64,000 bases of DNA from Methanomassiliicoccaceae archaeon UBA328 (GTDB taxonomy: Archaea; Thermoplasmatota; Thermoplasmata; Methanomassiliicoccales; Methanomethylophilaceae). The stretch spans positions 76,824 to 140,823 of the forward strand of contig DAYM01000013.1 of the NCBI GenBank assembly GCA_002506905.1, given 5' to 3'. Positions 29,122 to 38,817 of the stretch are shown here, piece by piece. Each line of letters starts with the position of its first letter. Position 1 is the first letter of the stretch. Made by a program: the position numbers and the translations under genes. Under the pieces are notes generated by a model. The model was not told the DNA's origin, made no database searches, and saw nothing but the letters and a program-made list of their open reading frames with translations.

Positions 29122-29376
29122 ATGGAAGAAGACGAGAAGGGCCGGAAGTCGCAGATACTTCTGTATCTGGCGGTCGCGGCCGTAATGATCGTCTTCGCCG
29201 TTCTGATAGTTCTGTGCTATCTTTCGTTCAAAGACGATCCCGATCTTCTCACGATGTCCATGTGCGCTTTGTCATCGGCGCTGACATTCGTGGTTCTGGT
29301 ATTCGCGGTACTGATAATGAGGAAGAGGACGTCCGCTTCCGAAGAGTATCAGAGGCTTTACGGCAAGAAGGAATGA
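29122..29376 (+). CDS. small two-helix membrane protein
   Basis: An 84-residue protein with a charged N-terminus and two membrane helices (residues about 12-35 and 45-65) and a basic C-terminal tail. The family is not recognised. It lies immediately after hisS with GGGTGA upstream and probably shares its transcript. Confidence 0.6.
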   Translation: MEEDEKGRKSQILLYLAVAAVMIVFAVLIVLCYLSFKDDPDLLTMSMCALSSALTFVVLVFAVLIMRKRTSASEEYQRLYGKKE

Positions 29377-29378
29377 GC

Positions 29379-29780
29379 TCAGGCGTGCCTGTCGAGTTCC
29401 ATATTGAGAAGTGCGTCTGCGCGGGGAATAAGCTGTTCCGAGCGTCTGACGTTAGTGAAGGTCACTTTGGGGATCATCGAGGCCAACGCTTTCGCGTCTT
29501 CGTGAAGGTCCTTCACATTCTCCGATCTGACCTTGTATTCTCCCCTCATCTGTCTGATCACAAGTTGGGAGTCCATGATGAATTCCGCTTCTTGGGCGCC
29601 CAATTCGACAGCTTTGCTAAGACCTGCGATCAATCCGCGGTATTCCGCATAATTGTTCGTCTGGATCCCCAGGAATTCGGAGTGTTCGTAGATCGTCTTT
29701 CCGTTCTCCGTGACGACTATTGCGTAGGCGGCGGGTCCGGGATTCCCTCTTGATCCTCCGTCGGAAAATATGCGATACAT
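29379..29780 (-). CDS. rnhA: ribonuclease HI
   Basis: A 133-residue RNase H fold. The catalytic acids are visible: Asp7 (SDGGSRGNPG), Glu46 (NNYAEYRG), Asp70 (IMDSQLV) and a late Asp in RADALLN. The short form without a basic protrusion is common in archaea. It cleaves RNA in RNA/DNA hybrids. It follows panD on the minus strand by 1 base and is likely co-transcribed. Confidence 0.92.
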   Translation of the reverse strand: MYRIFSDGGSRGNPGPAAYAIVVTENGKTIYEHSEFLGIQTNNYAEYRGLIAGLSKAVELGAQEAEFIMDSQLVIRQMRGEYKVRSENVKDLHEDAKALASMIPKVTFTNVRRSEQLIPRADALLNMELDRHA

Positions 29781-29781
29781 G

Positions 29782-30129
29782 TCAGTAATCGAACTCTTTG
29801 ACGGGGGCGTTCTTCTCGTCGACGAGGACGACCCTTGCGTGGATCTTCTCGTCTGTGAGCTCATAGCCCATGATGATGATCTTATCGCCGACATTGCAGA
29901 GGTGGGCAGCGGCACCGTTGAGTGCGATGATACCGGAACCTCTCTCGCCGGGGATGGTGTACGTCTCAAAACGGGCTCCGTTGGTGACGTTGCCGATGGA
30001 TACCTTCTCTCCGATCCAAATACCGGCCTTGTCGAGAAGGTCTTCGTCAACTGTTATGCTTCCGACGTAATCGAGCCTGGTCTCCGTGACCGTGGCCCTG
30101 TGTATCTTGCCGCGCAACATCCAACGCAT
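29782..30129 (-). CDS. panD: aspartate 1-decarboxylase, pyruvoyl type (PanD)
   Basis: A 115-residue proenzyme. The self-cleavage site Gly23-Ser24 (DYVGSIT) would yield the pyruvoyl group on Ser24. The family features KIHRATVTE at the N-terminus, the [19 protein letters not shown] block and a C-terminal VVLVDEKN are all present. PanD makes beta-alanine for pantothenate and CoA. Many archaea use a PLP-type enzyme (MfnA) instead, so a bacterial-type PanD points to horizontal acquisition. The ATG at 30129 fits the family start. Confidence 0.9.
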   Translation of the reverse strand: MRWMLRGKIHRATVTETRLDYVGSITVDEDLLDKAGIWIGEKVSIGNVTNGARFETYTIPGERGSGIIALNGAAAHLCNVGDKIIIMGYELTDEKIHARVVLVDEKNAPVKEFDY

Positions 30130-30195
30130 ATTTCTCACGATTACCCTGCTGTATAAAAGAGTTATCGTCGGTCGATTTCGACATTCAACGGAATG

Positions 30196-30219
30196 AAAAA
30201 GGATGGGGGGTTTCCCCCC
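30196..30219 (-). terminator. terminator of the degraded surface-protein gene
   Basis: On the minus strand CGGGGGG-AAA-CCCCCC is followed by ATCCTTTTT. It lies just after the last codon of the repeat protein. Confidence 0.65.
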
Positions 30220-30229
30220 GTGAAAGTGT

Positions 30230-32898
30230 TTAGGCCTGTTCTTCCTTTTCGCGGCGTTCTCCGATCGCAAGGATAGCGAAGAGACCTGCTGCGAACAGGG
30301 CAACAATCACCCACCAGTACTGGAAGGACGTATCGGCTGCCTCGGAGGCTGTCTGGTACACGCATACGGAAGAGATCATAAGGTCTCCGGTGGCCTCGAA
30401 TGAGTATGAACCGGTTATGATCGTCTCTCCGTCTTCCAGGTTGAAGGTGAAGGTGTTCACCACATTGCCGTCGGAATCGGTGATCGTTACGATCACGGAC
30501 GTGCATCCTTCGGGTGCGGTGAACGTGTTGGTGACGGTGGTTCCTATGACAGTCAGCTCGACAGGATTGAGATACATCGATTTGTTGTTCGTGTACGTGA
30601 TGTTTCCGTATTCGACCTCGGGAGTTTCAGGTTCGGAGGGAGTCACAGGTGTCTCGGGTTCGACAGGTATGAGGGTCTAGACCGCGGTGTACACTGTATT
30701 TTCGGCAGGGTATGTGTCGGGAAGCTCGGTGATCGCAGTTCCTTCGGAGTCGGTCCAGGACAGTGTGTATCCTGCAGGGGTCCACTCGGGGAAGGTGAAG
30801 TCGATCTCGGCATCTGTCGTGGCTGTCTTGACAACATCTTCTTCGGTTCCGCTGGGATCGACGAAGGTGATCGTTGCCTCATCGGCCGTCCAGATCGCGG
30901 TGTATGTTGCATCTCCAGTAGGGATCGTTTTTTCAGATACAGTATTTCCGTCCGAGTCGGTCCAAGAGGATATCGAATATCCTTCAACGGTCCAGACAGG
31001 GAATTCTAAGCTGTCGTCGTAACTGAATGTCTGAGTGGTTGTTATATCGATCCCGTCTCCGCCTTTGTATGTGATCGTACATGGTTTGCACCATTTGGAG
31101 GATATTGCGGTATAGGTTCCTGCGCTTACCTGGGCCAGAGTGTTACCGGAGACATCTATGAAAGCACCGGATATGGTGTTATCTGTGCCTTCATTATTGA
31201 TGGTCAGCGTGCATCTGGTTTTTACAACATTTACGGTGAGGTTGCAGTCAGACGGCAGGTCGATCACAATGGTCGTAGGTTTGAACTCATTGGACGCAGG
31301 CCATGTGGACAGGACTATTGTTTCGTTGCTAATCTGTACATTTGTATGTGACCGTTTTCAGATTCTCACAGTCACAAAAAGCATAGCTGCTTATGTCGCT
31401 GGATGATTTTGCACCTATTAGTCCGGAAAGAACGATCTCCTCCAGACTGTTACAGTTGCAGAACGCATAGCGGTCTATTTCGCTGCATTTGGAAAGATCA
31501 TTACCTACGATGGTCAGATTGGCACAGTTGTAGAACGCCTGTTGTTCGATCGAAGTACAGTTCTTAAGATTCACTTTGCCGAGTGCAGTGGAGTGGAATG
31601 CATCGGAACCGATCGTCGTGACGTTTGAAAGATCGATCGTCGTGAGTGATGAGCAACCTTGGAACAAGGATGAAGGTATCGTTGTAAGGTTCATTTTCAC
31701 GTCTTTCAGGGAGGTGCAATATGCGAATGCAGACAATTTGACTGTTGCACCTGTCATGTCTATGGTCTCGATCGATGAACAGTATTGGAATGCCTGAGTG
31801 CCTATGGTGCATCCTTTCAGGACCACACCTGTTGTCTCTTCGGTGCTGTCCGCGAGTGTTATGGTGGTCATTGATGTACAATATTCGAATGCATAATTTT
31901 GGATCTCACAGGCTTTTAGAGTGACCGATGTGAGACTTGAGCAGCCATCGAATGCGTACCATTTGATCGTCGTCACATTATTGAGATCGATGCTTGTAAG
32001 TTTGGTATTCTGATAGAATGCATATTTCCGACGGTCGATATGTTGTCGTTGATGACAATATTGCCTGATGCGGAAGCGTAGGACAGCAATTCGGTACCGG
32101 CTTTGTTGCAGAGAGCTCCGTCGAGCGATGAGAAGTTGGAATTATTTTCACTGACAGTAAACGAAACATTAGTTCCTGCAAATGCGGAGCTGTCGATCGA
32201 TGTGACCTTATTCGATATCGATATAGTAGCGAGCGAAGTACAATTCCTGAACGAAGATGCGCCGATCTTTGTGACATTTGAAAGATCGACGGAGTTCAGG
32301 GATGTGCATCCGTAGAAGGCTTTTTCTCCTATGGTCTTGACGCCATCTGAGATGGTTATGTCGCCTGCAGCCGCAGGATATGCGAAGAGCGTTGTGGTCT
32401 TGTAATAGAGCGTACCGTTGCTATCGGATGAGTATGTGGTATTGCCGCTGCTGACGGTAAATGCGGCCGAAGTGCCGTTGAATGAACTTTATGTTATTGA
32501 TGTAAGAGTGGTTGGAACGGTAACGCTTGTAAGGGCCGCACATCCGTTGAATGAATCGAGAAGGATATGAGTAACTCCTTCTTCCAAGATCAAGGTCTTG
32601 ATCGTTGTATCGCCTTTGAAGGCTTCTTTTCCCACGTAGATCTCGTTGTATCCAGTCAATCCGGGAATAGTGAGAGTACCATCTTCATTGGGTGTTCCCC
32701 CGGTTATTGTATGTATGTTCCGTAGTCTGTGTAAGCAACTGTACTTCCGTCCTCATTCGAATATTCTACAGTTGTAGCTGCCAAAGAATCATCTGTTGTC
32801 AGCACAACTCCGGAAAATGCTACCATAGCAAGTGCTGCTATTATTGCGATCGTGAACATACATTTATCATTGCGGTGAATTCCTGACATTTGTACCAC
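30230..32898 (-). pseudogene. degraded BspA-like leucine-rich-repeat surface protein
   Basis: Read leftwards from 32898, the gene has a signal peptide (IAIIAALAMVAFSGVVLTTDDSLAA) followed by BspA-type repeats (repeated patterns such as IGEKAFYGCTSLNSVDL and IEQQAFYNCANLTIV), then InlB-like beta repeats (YTAIWT), a Pro/Glu linker and a C-terminal membrane anchor. The frame is broken: a shift near 32704, a TAA at 32489-32491, a shift near 32020, a shift near 31335 and a TAG at 30677-30679. Three frameshifts and an ochre argue for decay, although assembly errors cannot be excluded; one shift is at a run of five C. Intact homologues are secreted, cell-wall-anchored adhesin-like proteins. Confidence 0.75.
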
Positions 32899-33092
32899 TC
32901 TCTTATTAAAACACGCTACAGTCTCGCTTTGTATATAATACTTATCGCGTTACAAAGCTTGTTACAACATGTTTTTCGCATGAATTTTAAAATCTGTTTC
33001 ACTGTTTGATCAATAGACTTCTATTTTCTATCATATAGGAAGAGGACCGCAGAAGCGAAAATGAAAAGAAAATACAAGTCGGTTTTGAATAT

Positions 33093-34230
33093 ATGGATGA
33101 TGTTCCGTCTTCCATGACCCTGATACCGCTTAAATGTCCGAACTGTCACGGAGATGTCAAACTGGATTCCGACAAGAAGTTCGGTTTCTGTATGTATTGC
33201 GGTACCAAGATAATGGTCCAGAACGACATCGATGCCATGGCCAGAAGGTTATTGGCCAAGGCAAAGATGAACTCGGGAGCATACGACGGTGTTCTTGAGT
33301 ATTGTGAGAGCGCCATTCTTTCGGGGGAGAACACCTCCGAGATATGGCTATGAAGGCCGGGGCGGAATTGGGGATATCTTTGGATTCGGGGGACCTCAGG
33401 AACTGTATCGTCTCGTATGACACGGCAAAGGGACTCGGTGCCTCGGATGACGAGGTCCGCAGGTCCGTCGAGGAGTGCATACGCGTCGAAAGGAGGAATC
33501 TGGCACTCGAGATGGATTCCACGGGTCAGGAAAGTTACATGGAAATGTATTCCGATCTTTTCTGCAAAGAATACGAGGTCCTCGGGAAGATCTGCGGTCC
33601 GGAATACGGGAAGAGGGAGCCCGGGAGGACTGGTCTTTCTGCATGAAGAGGGCGATGCCCGAACTGGGGAAGAACCGGAAGCCCAGGTACAAGCACATTC
33701 CCTACAGTGTCGAGAGGGAATTCATGGATGCCGTCGGATGGGCGCCCGATGTCAAAGGCTGTCTCGCGGAGATCGCCGAAGCTGTTTTCGGAAAAGGCGT
33801 TGCCAATCTTATCAACACGATGGATTTCACCGGCGGATGCACCACATTCGAACTCCTGACCGTAAGGGATGCGGGTATCAAGACCATGAAGAGGCTCTGC
33901 AGGGTCGGGAACGTTCCTTTCGAAGAGGTCATGGGATCTATATGCAGAAAGGAGATGGACCTTGTAAAGGAAGATCTGTAAAAGCTGCCGAAGGTCACCG
34001 AGCATTACCGTAACGTTGTGAAGCCGGTCTCTGCTCGTTCTGTGATGGCGGAAGGATGCTGTCCGGAGATGAGGAAGGAGGCTTCCGATGCCATCGCTGC
34101 GGTCGCTGATGATATAAATACCAGACGCAGCAAGGTATCCGGTATTTTCTCTAAGGACACGGATGCCATCGGAGAGATGGGATACGAGATGCGGAGGATC
34201 GCGATAGAGTCGATTCAGAGGATATTCTGA
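33093..34230 (+). pseudogene. broken zinc-ribbon protein gene
   Basis: The start encodes MDDVPSSMTLIPLKCPNCHG with a second pair CMYCGTK, a zinc ribbon. The product then becomes an alpha-helical, charged protein. The frame shifts near 33350 (after SEIW) and near 33625 (from YGKREPGR into DWSFCMKRAMPEL), and a TAA at 33979-33981 interrupts the last segment, which then continues in the same frame to 34230. All pieces are protein-like and collinear, so this is one decayed gene of about 375 codons. Its function is unknown. Confidence 0.65.
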
Positions 34231-34313
34231 ATATTGTTAATATTACCAAAATCAATTATCAGAACATTAAGTATGATAAAATTTAATATCGTAATACGAA
34301 TCTCCCACATACT

Positions 34314-35417
34314 ATGAACAGTAAGATCATTGTGATTATAGCGGCACTTGCTTTGGTGGTGCCGCTTTCTTTTGCTGTTATCGGAGACGGCAGCGATGCC
34401 GCAGACAATATCACGGTAACAGACGGTACCGGAACGACGGTCACCATTTCCGAGCCTGCTGACAAGGTTGTCACGATCGGAAAGGGTGTGACGTCAATAG
34501 CCATCAATCTCGGATGCCTGGATAAGATCGTTGTTTGTGACAAATACTCGTATTCTGCCACAGAAGAGATATTCTCCGATCTGAAGACATATGTTGATGA
34601 CGGTAAGATCACCGCCGGCGGATCGACATACTCGTCCGGTCTCGAACAACTTGAGACGGAAGTGGTCGATGCCGCAGATCCCGAGACCGGATCTTTTGAT
34701 AAAGAGACCGATGCCCTGATATTGACCGGAACGGAATCCGCTATCACAACTCTCAAAGAGTATTTCAGCGGACTCGGTTTCAAGGTCATTCTCTGCTGGT
34801 ATAATGCTACGGATTACGATGATGTCCTCGCATGTGCGGAAGCTATATCCAAGGTCCTTACGGGATCCGTTGCCGACAGCGTAGAGCAGATGAACAAGGT
34901 CGTCGATTACATCGCAGACAAGATAGAAAGCAGCGGTACAGAGGTTGCCGATGCGTTTTACATAACCTGGTCAAGCAGCAATTGGAAGGTTGGAAACACC
35001 GGGTCCCTCGGAAGCTCTCTGATCACCATTGCAGGCGGCAAATCGGTTACCGTGGATTCATCCATTGATACAACGACATACAATGCGAACCCCACAGAGG
35101 TCATCGATGTGTTCGGAACAGACACCATCATCTTCGCCGATAATTCCATCGCGGGAAATGCCGAGCGTCTGGCACAGCTTCAGGCCGCTGTTCCCGGAGT
35201 GACCATCGTTGCGTTGGAATCCCTTTGGAACAACTACTCCATAGAGAGTATCGAAGGTGTTTGGACAATGGCCTGCGCCATGTATCCCGATCTCTTTGAA
35301 GGCGACGTACCCGTGATCGGTTCCAACAGCGATAATACCATGATCTATGTCGTGGCAGGTATCGTTGTCGTCATAGCCGTGGTCGGTATCGCGGTCTTCA
35401 TGATGAGAAAGCCGTGA
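34314..35417 (+). CDS. ABC transporter substrate-binding protein, BtuF/FhuD type
   Basis: A 367-residue protein. Residues 1-25 are a signal segment, and an unusual C-terminal membrane helix (residues about 342-363) with MMRKP would anchor it to the membrane. The body matches periplasmic binding proteins for iron-siderophores or cobalamin (KVVTIGKGVTSIAINLGCLDKIV...). It heads a three-gene importer with the permease and ATPase. Corrinoid uptake would suit a methylotroph, but iron chelates are equally possible. Confidence 0.85.
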   Translation: MNSKIIVIIAALALVVPLSFAVIGDGSDAADNITVTDGTGTTVTISEPADKVVTIGKGVTSIAINLGCLDKIVVCDKYSYSATEEIFSDLKTYVDDGKITAGGSTYSSGLEQLETEVVDAADPETGSFDKETDALILTGTESAITTLKEYFSGLGFKVILCWYNATDYDDVLACAEAISKVLTGSVADSVEQMNKVVDYIADKIESSGTEVADAFYITWSSSNWKVGNTGSLGSSLITIAGGKSVTVDSSIDTTTYNANPTEVIDVFGTDTIIFADNSIAGNAERLAQLQAAVPGVTIVALESLWNNYSIESIEGVWTMACAMYPDLFEGDVPVIGSNSDNTMIYVVAGIVVVIAVVGIAVFMMRKP

Positions 35418-35454
35418 GATATAATTAATAACTAAAAACCTAGTGGCGGATGTC

Positions 35455-36486
35455 ATGATAGGAAAGGAACACAGGAAGCACGCAATCGCGGCAGCGATCC
35501 TTCTGCTGGTCGTATTGGCGGTACTGTGTTTCTTTCTGGACCTTTCCTGGGTCTCGGCATCCACCACTTATTCTTTCGGCGAGGTGTGGGATGCCCTTTT
35601 GGGTAACGGTACCTGGTCTTCCAACATTATCGTGAGGGAGACCAATCTTCCCCGTGCCGTGGTCGGTATCTTCGTCGGTATGGGACTGGCCATTTCCGGT
35701 GCCGCCATGCAGGCAGTGTTCAGGAATCCATTGGCATCGCCTTACATCCTGGGTCTGTCTTCCGGAGCATCTTTGGGAGCGGCGATAGGAACCTTGTTCG
35801 TGATTTCGTTCATACCGTCGGTGTTGGCAATACCGGTGCTTGCATTCGTTACCTGTTTCGGAACGATGATACTCGTATATTCGATGGCAAGGTCCGGAGG
35901 AGGGGTCAGAACGGAGTCTCTGATCCTGGCAGGTATCGCCGTATCATCTTTACTTTCTGCTTTGGTGTCATTCCTGACGTTCATTGCAGGCGATAAACTC
36001 GAAGGAATAGTATTCTGGTCGATGGGTAATCTCGGCAATGCCACTTGGGAGCAGATCTGTTTCATTGCCCCTGTGATCCTGGCATGTTCGTTCCTTTTGA
36101 TCACACAGGCCAAATCATTGAATGCCATGATGCTGGGGGATGCCCATGCCATGGACCTGGGAGTGGATGTCAGGAAGACCAGATTGCTGGTACTGATCCT
36201 TTCCACGGTCATTGTTGCCGCGGCGGTATCGTTCGTGGGGGTCATCGGTTTCATCGGATTGGTCATTCCGCATATTCTGAGGATATTATTGGGTCCAGAC
36301 AACCGTACGATCATGCCTCTGAGCATCATCGCCGGAGCCTCATTCATCCTGATATGCGATTATCTGGCACGTATCGTCGCACCGCAGTTCGGAGTACTGC
36401 CTATCGGAGTGATAACGGCGTTGGTCGGCGCTCCCATCTTCATCTATTTGCTTATCCGCAGAAGAAAGGAGGTCGGATGGACGTGA
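35455..36486 (+). CDS. ABC transporter permease, BtuC/FecD type
   Basis: A 343-residue permease with about 9-10 membrane helices. Family motifs are present: LPRAVVGIFVGMGLAISGAAMQ and NPLASPYILGLSSGASLGA, then the coupling segment GFIGLVIPHILR. The ATG at 35455 has GGCGGA upstream; a GTG four codons earlier lacks a site. Its end overlaps the ATPase start by 10 bases. Confidence 0.93.
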   Translation: MIGKEHRKHAIAAAILLLVVLAVLCFFLDLSWVSASTTYSFGEVWDALLGNGTWSSNIIVRETNLPRAVVGIFVGMGLAISGAAMQAVFRNPLASPYILGLSSGASLGAAIGTLFVISFIPSVLAIPVLAFVTCFGTMILVYSMARSGGGVRTESLILAGIAVSSLLSALVSFLTFIAGDKLEGIVFWSMGNLGNATWEQICFIAPVILACSFLLITQAKSLNAMMLGDAHAMDLGVDVRKTRLLVLILSTVIVAAAVSFVGVIGFIGLVIPHILRILLGPDNRTIMPLSIIAGASFILICDYLARIVAPQFGVLPIGVITALVGAPIFIYLLIRRRKEVGWT

Positions 36487-37271
36487 TCCTGGAGACCGAT
36501 TCCCTGTGTTTCAAGTATGACAAGAAACTCGTTCTCGACGGTATCGACCTTGAGGTCAAAGAAGGCGAGATCCTCGGAATATTGGGTCCCAACGGCTGTG
36601 GGAAGACCACCCTGCTGAGGAATCTGAACAAGAATTCGGAACCTTGCGGCGGATGTGTTCTTCTGGACGGGAAGGACCTTGAAGAATTATCGAAGAGAGA
36701 CATAGCCAGGGAGGTAGCTGTTGTTCCGCAGACGAATGAGATACGTTTCTCGTTCAGCGTCAGGGAGATAGTTTCCATGGGAAGGATGCCTTTTCAGGGG
36801 ATGATGGAAGGCGACTCTTCCGAGGACGAAAAGATAATCGATGATGCGATGAGACAGACGGGGATCCTGGGAATGGCAGACCGTCATATCAATACCATGA
36901 GCGGAGGAGAGCGTCAGAGGGTCATAATCGCGAGGGCCATAGCCCAGACTCCAAAGGTCCTTCTGATGGATGAGCCCACTTTGCATCTGGATATCAACAT
37001 GCAGTACGAGGTCCTCGATCTGGTCAAGAGGCTGTCCGAGAACAATCATCTGACAGTCGTTATCGTTTCGCATGACCTTCCATTGGTCGCAAGGTATTGC
37101 GACAGGGTCGTTCTGGTACACGAGCACAAGATATTCGATTCCGGGTCTCCCGGGGATGTTCTGACCCCCGAGAACATGGATCTGATCTTCGGCATAGATG
37201 CGGAACTCGCCACAGATATGAAGACCGGCGGACTTACCGTACAGGTGCACGGTTCGTCCAGGCACATCTGA
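36477..37271 (+). CDS. ABC transporter ATPase, BtuD/FepC type
   Basis: A 264-residue ABC ATPase with Walker A GPNGCGKTT, Q-loop VVPQTNE, signature MSGGERQR, Walker B VLLMDEPT and switch His VSHDL. It powers the importer encoded with it. The start lies inside the permease's last codons. Confidence 0.95.
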   Translation: MDVILETDSLCFKYDKKLVLDGIDLEVKEGEILGILGPNGCGKTTLLRNLNKNSEPCGGCVLLDGKDLEELSKRDIAREVAVVPQTNEIRFSFSVREIVSMGRMPFQGMMEGDSSEDEKIIDDAMRQTGILGMADRHINTMSGGERQRVIIARAIAQTPKVLLMDEPTLHLDINMQYEVLDLVKRLSENNHLTVVIVSHDLPLVARYCDRVVLVHEHKIFDSGSPGDVLTPENMDLIFGIDAELATDMKTGGLTVQVHGSSRHI

Positions 37272-37318
37272 GGATATTTTTACGCATTTATTCAAGACGG
37301 CAAAGTCCTGTTCATTCC

Positions 37319-38359
37319 TTACATCTTGATCTGATAACGTGCATCCCTGAAGGTTCCGACCTTCTCCGCTTTTCCGTCTTTGATAAGTGCTTTGATCGCG
37401 GAATCCACCGTGTTCTCGCTAATATCCGGAAGAATGGCGCATATCTGTCTCTTGGACAGCGGCGTCAGGCTTTTTGAGAGGACTGTTTCTATACGACGTT
37501 TTTTGGTCAGTTTCTTTCCGTCCACGATAGCAAATCTTGTATCGAGGTCGATGTAGCATTCGTAAAGCATTTGGAGGAAATAGCGAATGAACGGGAAGTA
37601 GCTGAAATTGTTCTCATGCCACCCGTCGGACGATCCGGCCAGAGATCCGTAATATCTGTCCTTTGTCGCGGCTATGTGTTCGTCCATCGAGATGTATCTG
37701 CATATGCCGATGCCGTATCTGTAAAGCAATATGACCGTCAAAAGTCTGGAAGTGCGGCCGTTGCCGTCTATGAACGGGTGGATGCAGAGGTAATCCAGAA
37801 TGATGCACGGGATCAACAGCAAAGGTTCATAATTCTCCGAATCGGCTTCCATCGCGGCCATGAACAATTGGTCCATACAGCTTTCCGTTTCCTTTGCCGG
37901 TACCGTTTCGAAAACTACCCTGCGTTTGCCGTCGGGACCGATCTCCGTTATGACATTATCCCTGGTCTTGTAATGTCCGCGGTCCTGGGCCCTGCCTGCA
38001 CGTATGGTAGAATGAAGGTTCTTCACAAGATCGCCGTCGATCTTTGTTGCGCCGAGCCCGTTGTGTATCATGTCCAATGCCGTTCCGTATCCCGAGATCT
38101 CCTCTTCCGTGTGGTCCTTCGGTCTTCCTCCCCTGATGATAAGCTCTTTGAGGCGTTCATCTGTTGTGGATATGCCTTCGATATCATTGGAATATTTCAC
38201 AGATGCCAATTTGGCCACTTCTTCCATTGCCTTGTATTCCTTGGAATACAATCTGGATCTTTCTGTGTCTCCTGCTTTGAATGCAGAGATGCTTCCGATC
38301 AGCGATACGATGTCCGAAGGGATGTTTCCCTTGATCTCCGAATAATCGAATTTGTGCAT
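37319..38359 (-). CDS. Fic-domain protein
   Basis: A 346-residue protein. Residues about 1-90 form the N-terminal Fic domain extension, and the catalytic motif is HPFIDGNGRTSR near residue 205. The inhibitory helix motif may be KYSNDIEGIST in the N-terminal part, an S-x-x-x-E-G-like sequence. The C-terminus (residues about 265-345) is a winged-helix-like domain (TPLSKRQICAILPDISENT). Fic enzymes transfer AMP to protein hydroxyls. The winged helix suggests DNA binding, perhaps autoregulation at the palindromes just upstream. Confidence 0.9.
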   Translation of the reverse strand: MHKFDYSEIKGNIPSDIVSLIGSISAFKAGDTERSRLYSKEYKAMEEVAKLASVKYSNDIEGISTTDERLKELIIRGGRPKDHTEEEISGYGTALDMIHNGLGATKIDGDLVKNLHSTIRAGRAQDRGHYKTRDNVITEIGPDGKRRVVFETVPAKETESCMDQLFMAAMEADSENYEPLLLIPCIILDYLCIHPFIDGNGRTSRLLTVILLYRYGIGICRYISMDEHIAATKDRYYGSLAGSSDGWHENNFSYFPFIRYFLQMLYECYIDLDTRFAIVDGKKLTKKRRIETVLSKSLTPLSKRQICAILPDISENTVDSAIKALIKDGKAEKVGTFRDARYQIKM

Positions 38360-38372
38360 TGGAACTCCTTCA

Positions 38373-38484
38373 CTAGGTATTTTTCAGTTAATAATACCTA
38401 GATAACTTAGGAGATAATATAGTTTACTAGGTATAAAATTAAGAAAAATACCTAGTAAACTGATAGTCAATACCCAGTAAATCC
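38373..38484 (-). promoter_or_regulatory. cluster of TACCTAG palindromes upstream of the Fic gene
   Basis: Two perfect inverted repeats are present: CTAGGTATT (38373-38381) with AATACCTAG (38393-38401), and AGTTTACTAGGTA (38421-38433) with TACCTAGTAAACT (38449-38461). A fifth, diverged copy (TACCCAGTAAATC) follows at 38471. A weaker CCTA/TTAGG pair overlaps between them. Repeated copies of one core (TACCTAGT) are what a dimeric repressor would need, and the Fic protein's own winged-helix tail is the natural candidate. This is inference. Confidence 0.6.
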
Positions 38485-38566
38485 GATAGTTGATACGGAT
38501 GGGATACGGTTTATAGACAAATTATTGCAAAAACAAGTATGCAAACAAAGTTGAAGAAGAAATGAG

Positions 38567-38639
38567 CGCCCTGGACGGAATTTGAATCCGTGTCGAAGCC
38601 TCGACAGGGCTTCATGATAGGCCACTACACTACCAGGGC
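38567..38639 (-). tRNA. tRNA-Asp (GTC)
   Basis: On the minus strand the acceptor GCCCTGG pairs with CCAGGGC. The anticodon stem AGCC/GGCT holds the loop CTGTCGA with anticodon GTC. The T arm is CGGA-TTCAAAT-TCCG. The discriminator base is G and no CCA is encoded. Confidence 0.93.
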
Positions 38640-38817
38640 TGTAAATCCCCATATTAGGCGGTGGTATTTAATGTTTAGGTTTGAGCTGCGGATCATCTGG
38701 TTCGGTTGAGAAAGTCCGTATGCCGAATTATCTGTCTTTCGGATATTCGTATGGAATTGCACGATTTTCGAGAGCCAATAATTATCAATCTGTGATGCAA
38801 TCAGCCCTTTCGATAAG

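Noticed and set aside
31329..31331. TAG in the leucine-rich-repeat gene as another pyrrolysine candidate
   Set aside because: The protein-like sequence after it continues in a different frame, so this TAG is a consequence of a frameshift, not a decoded codon.
38373..38484. CRISPR-like repeats upstream of the Fic gene
   Set aside because: The repeats are short palindromic half-sites without equal spacers and no cas genes are near; no CRISPR array was seen anywhere in the window.
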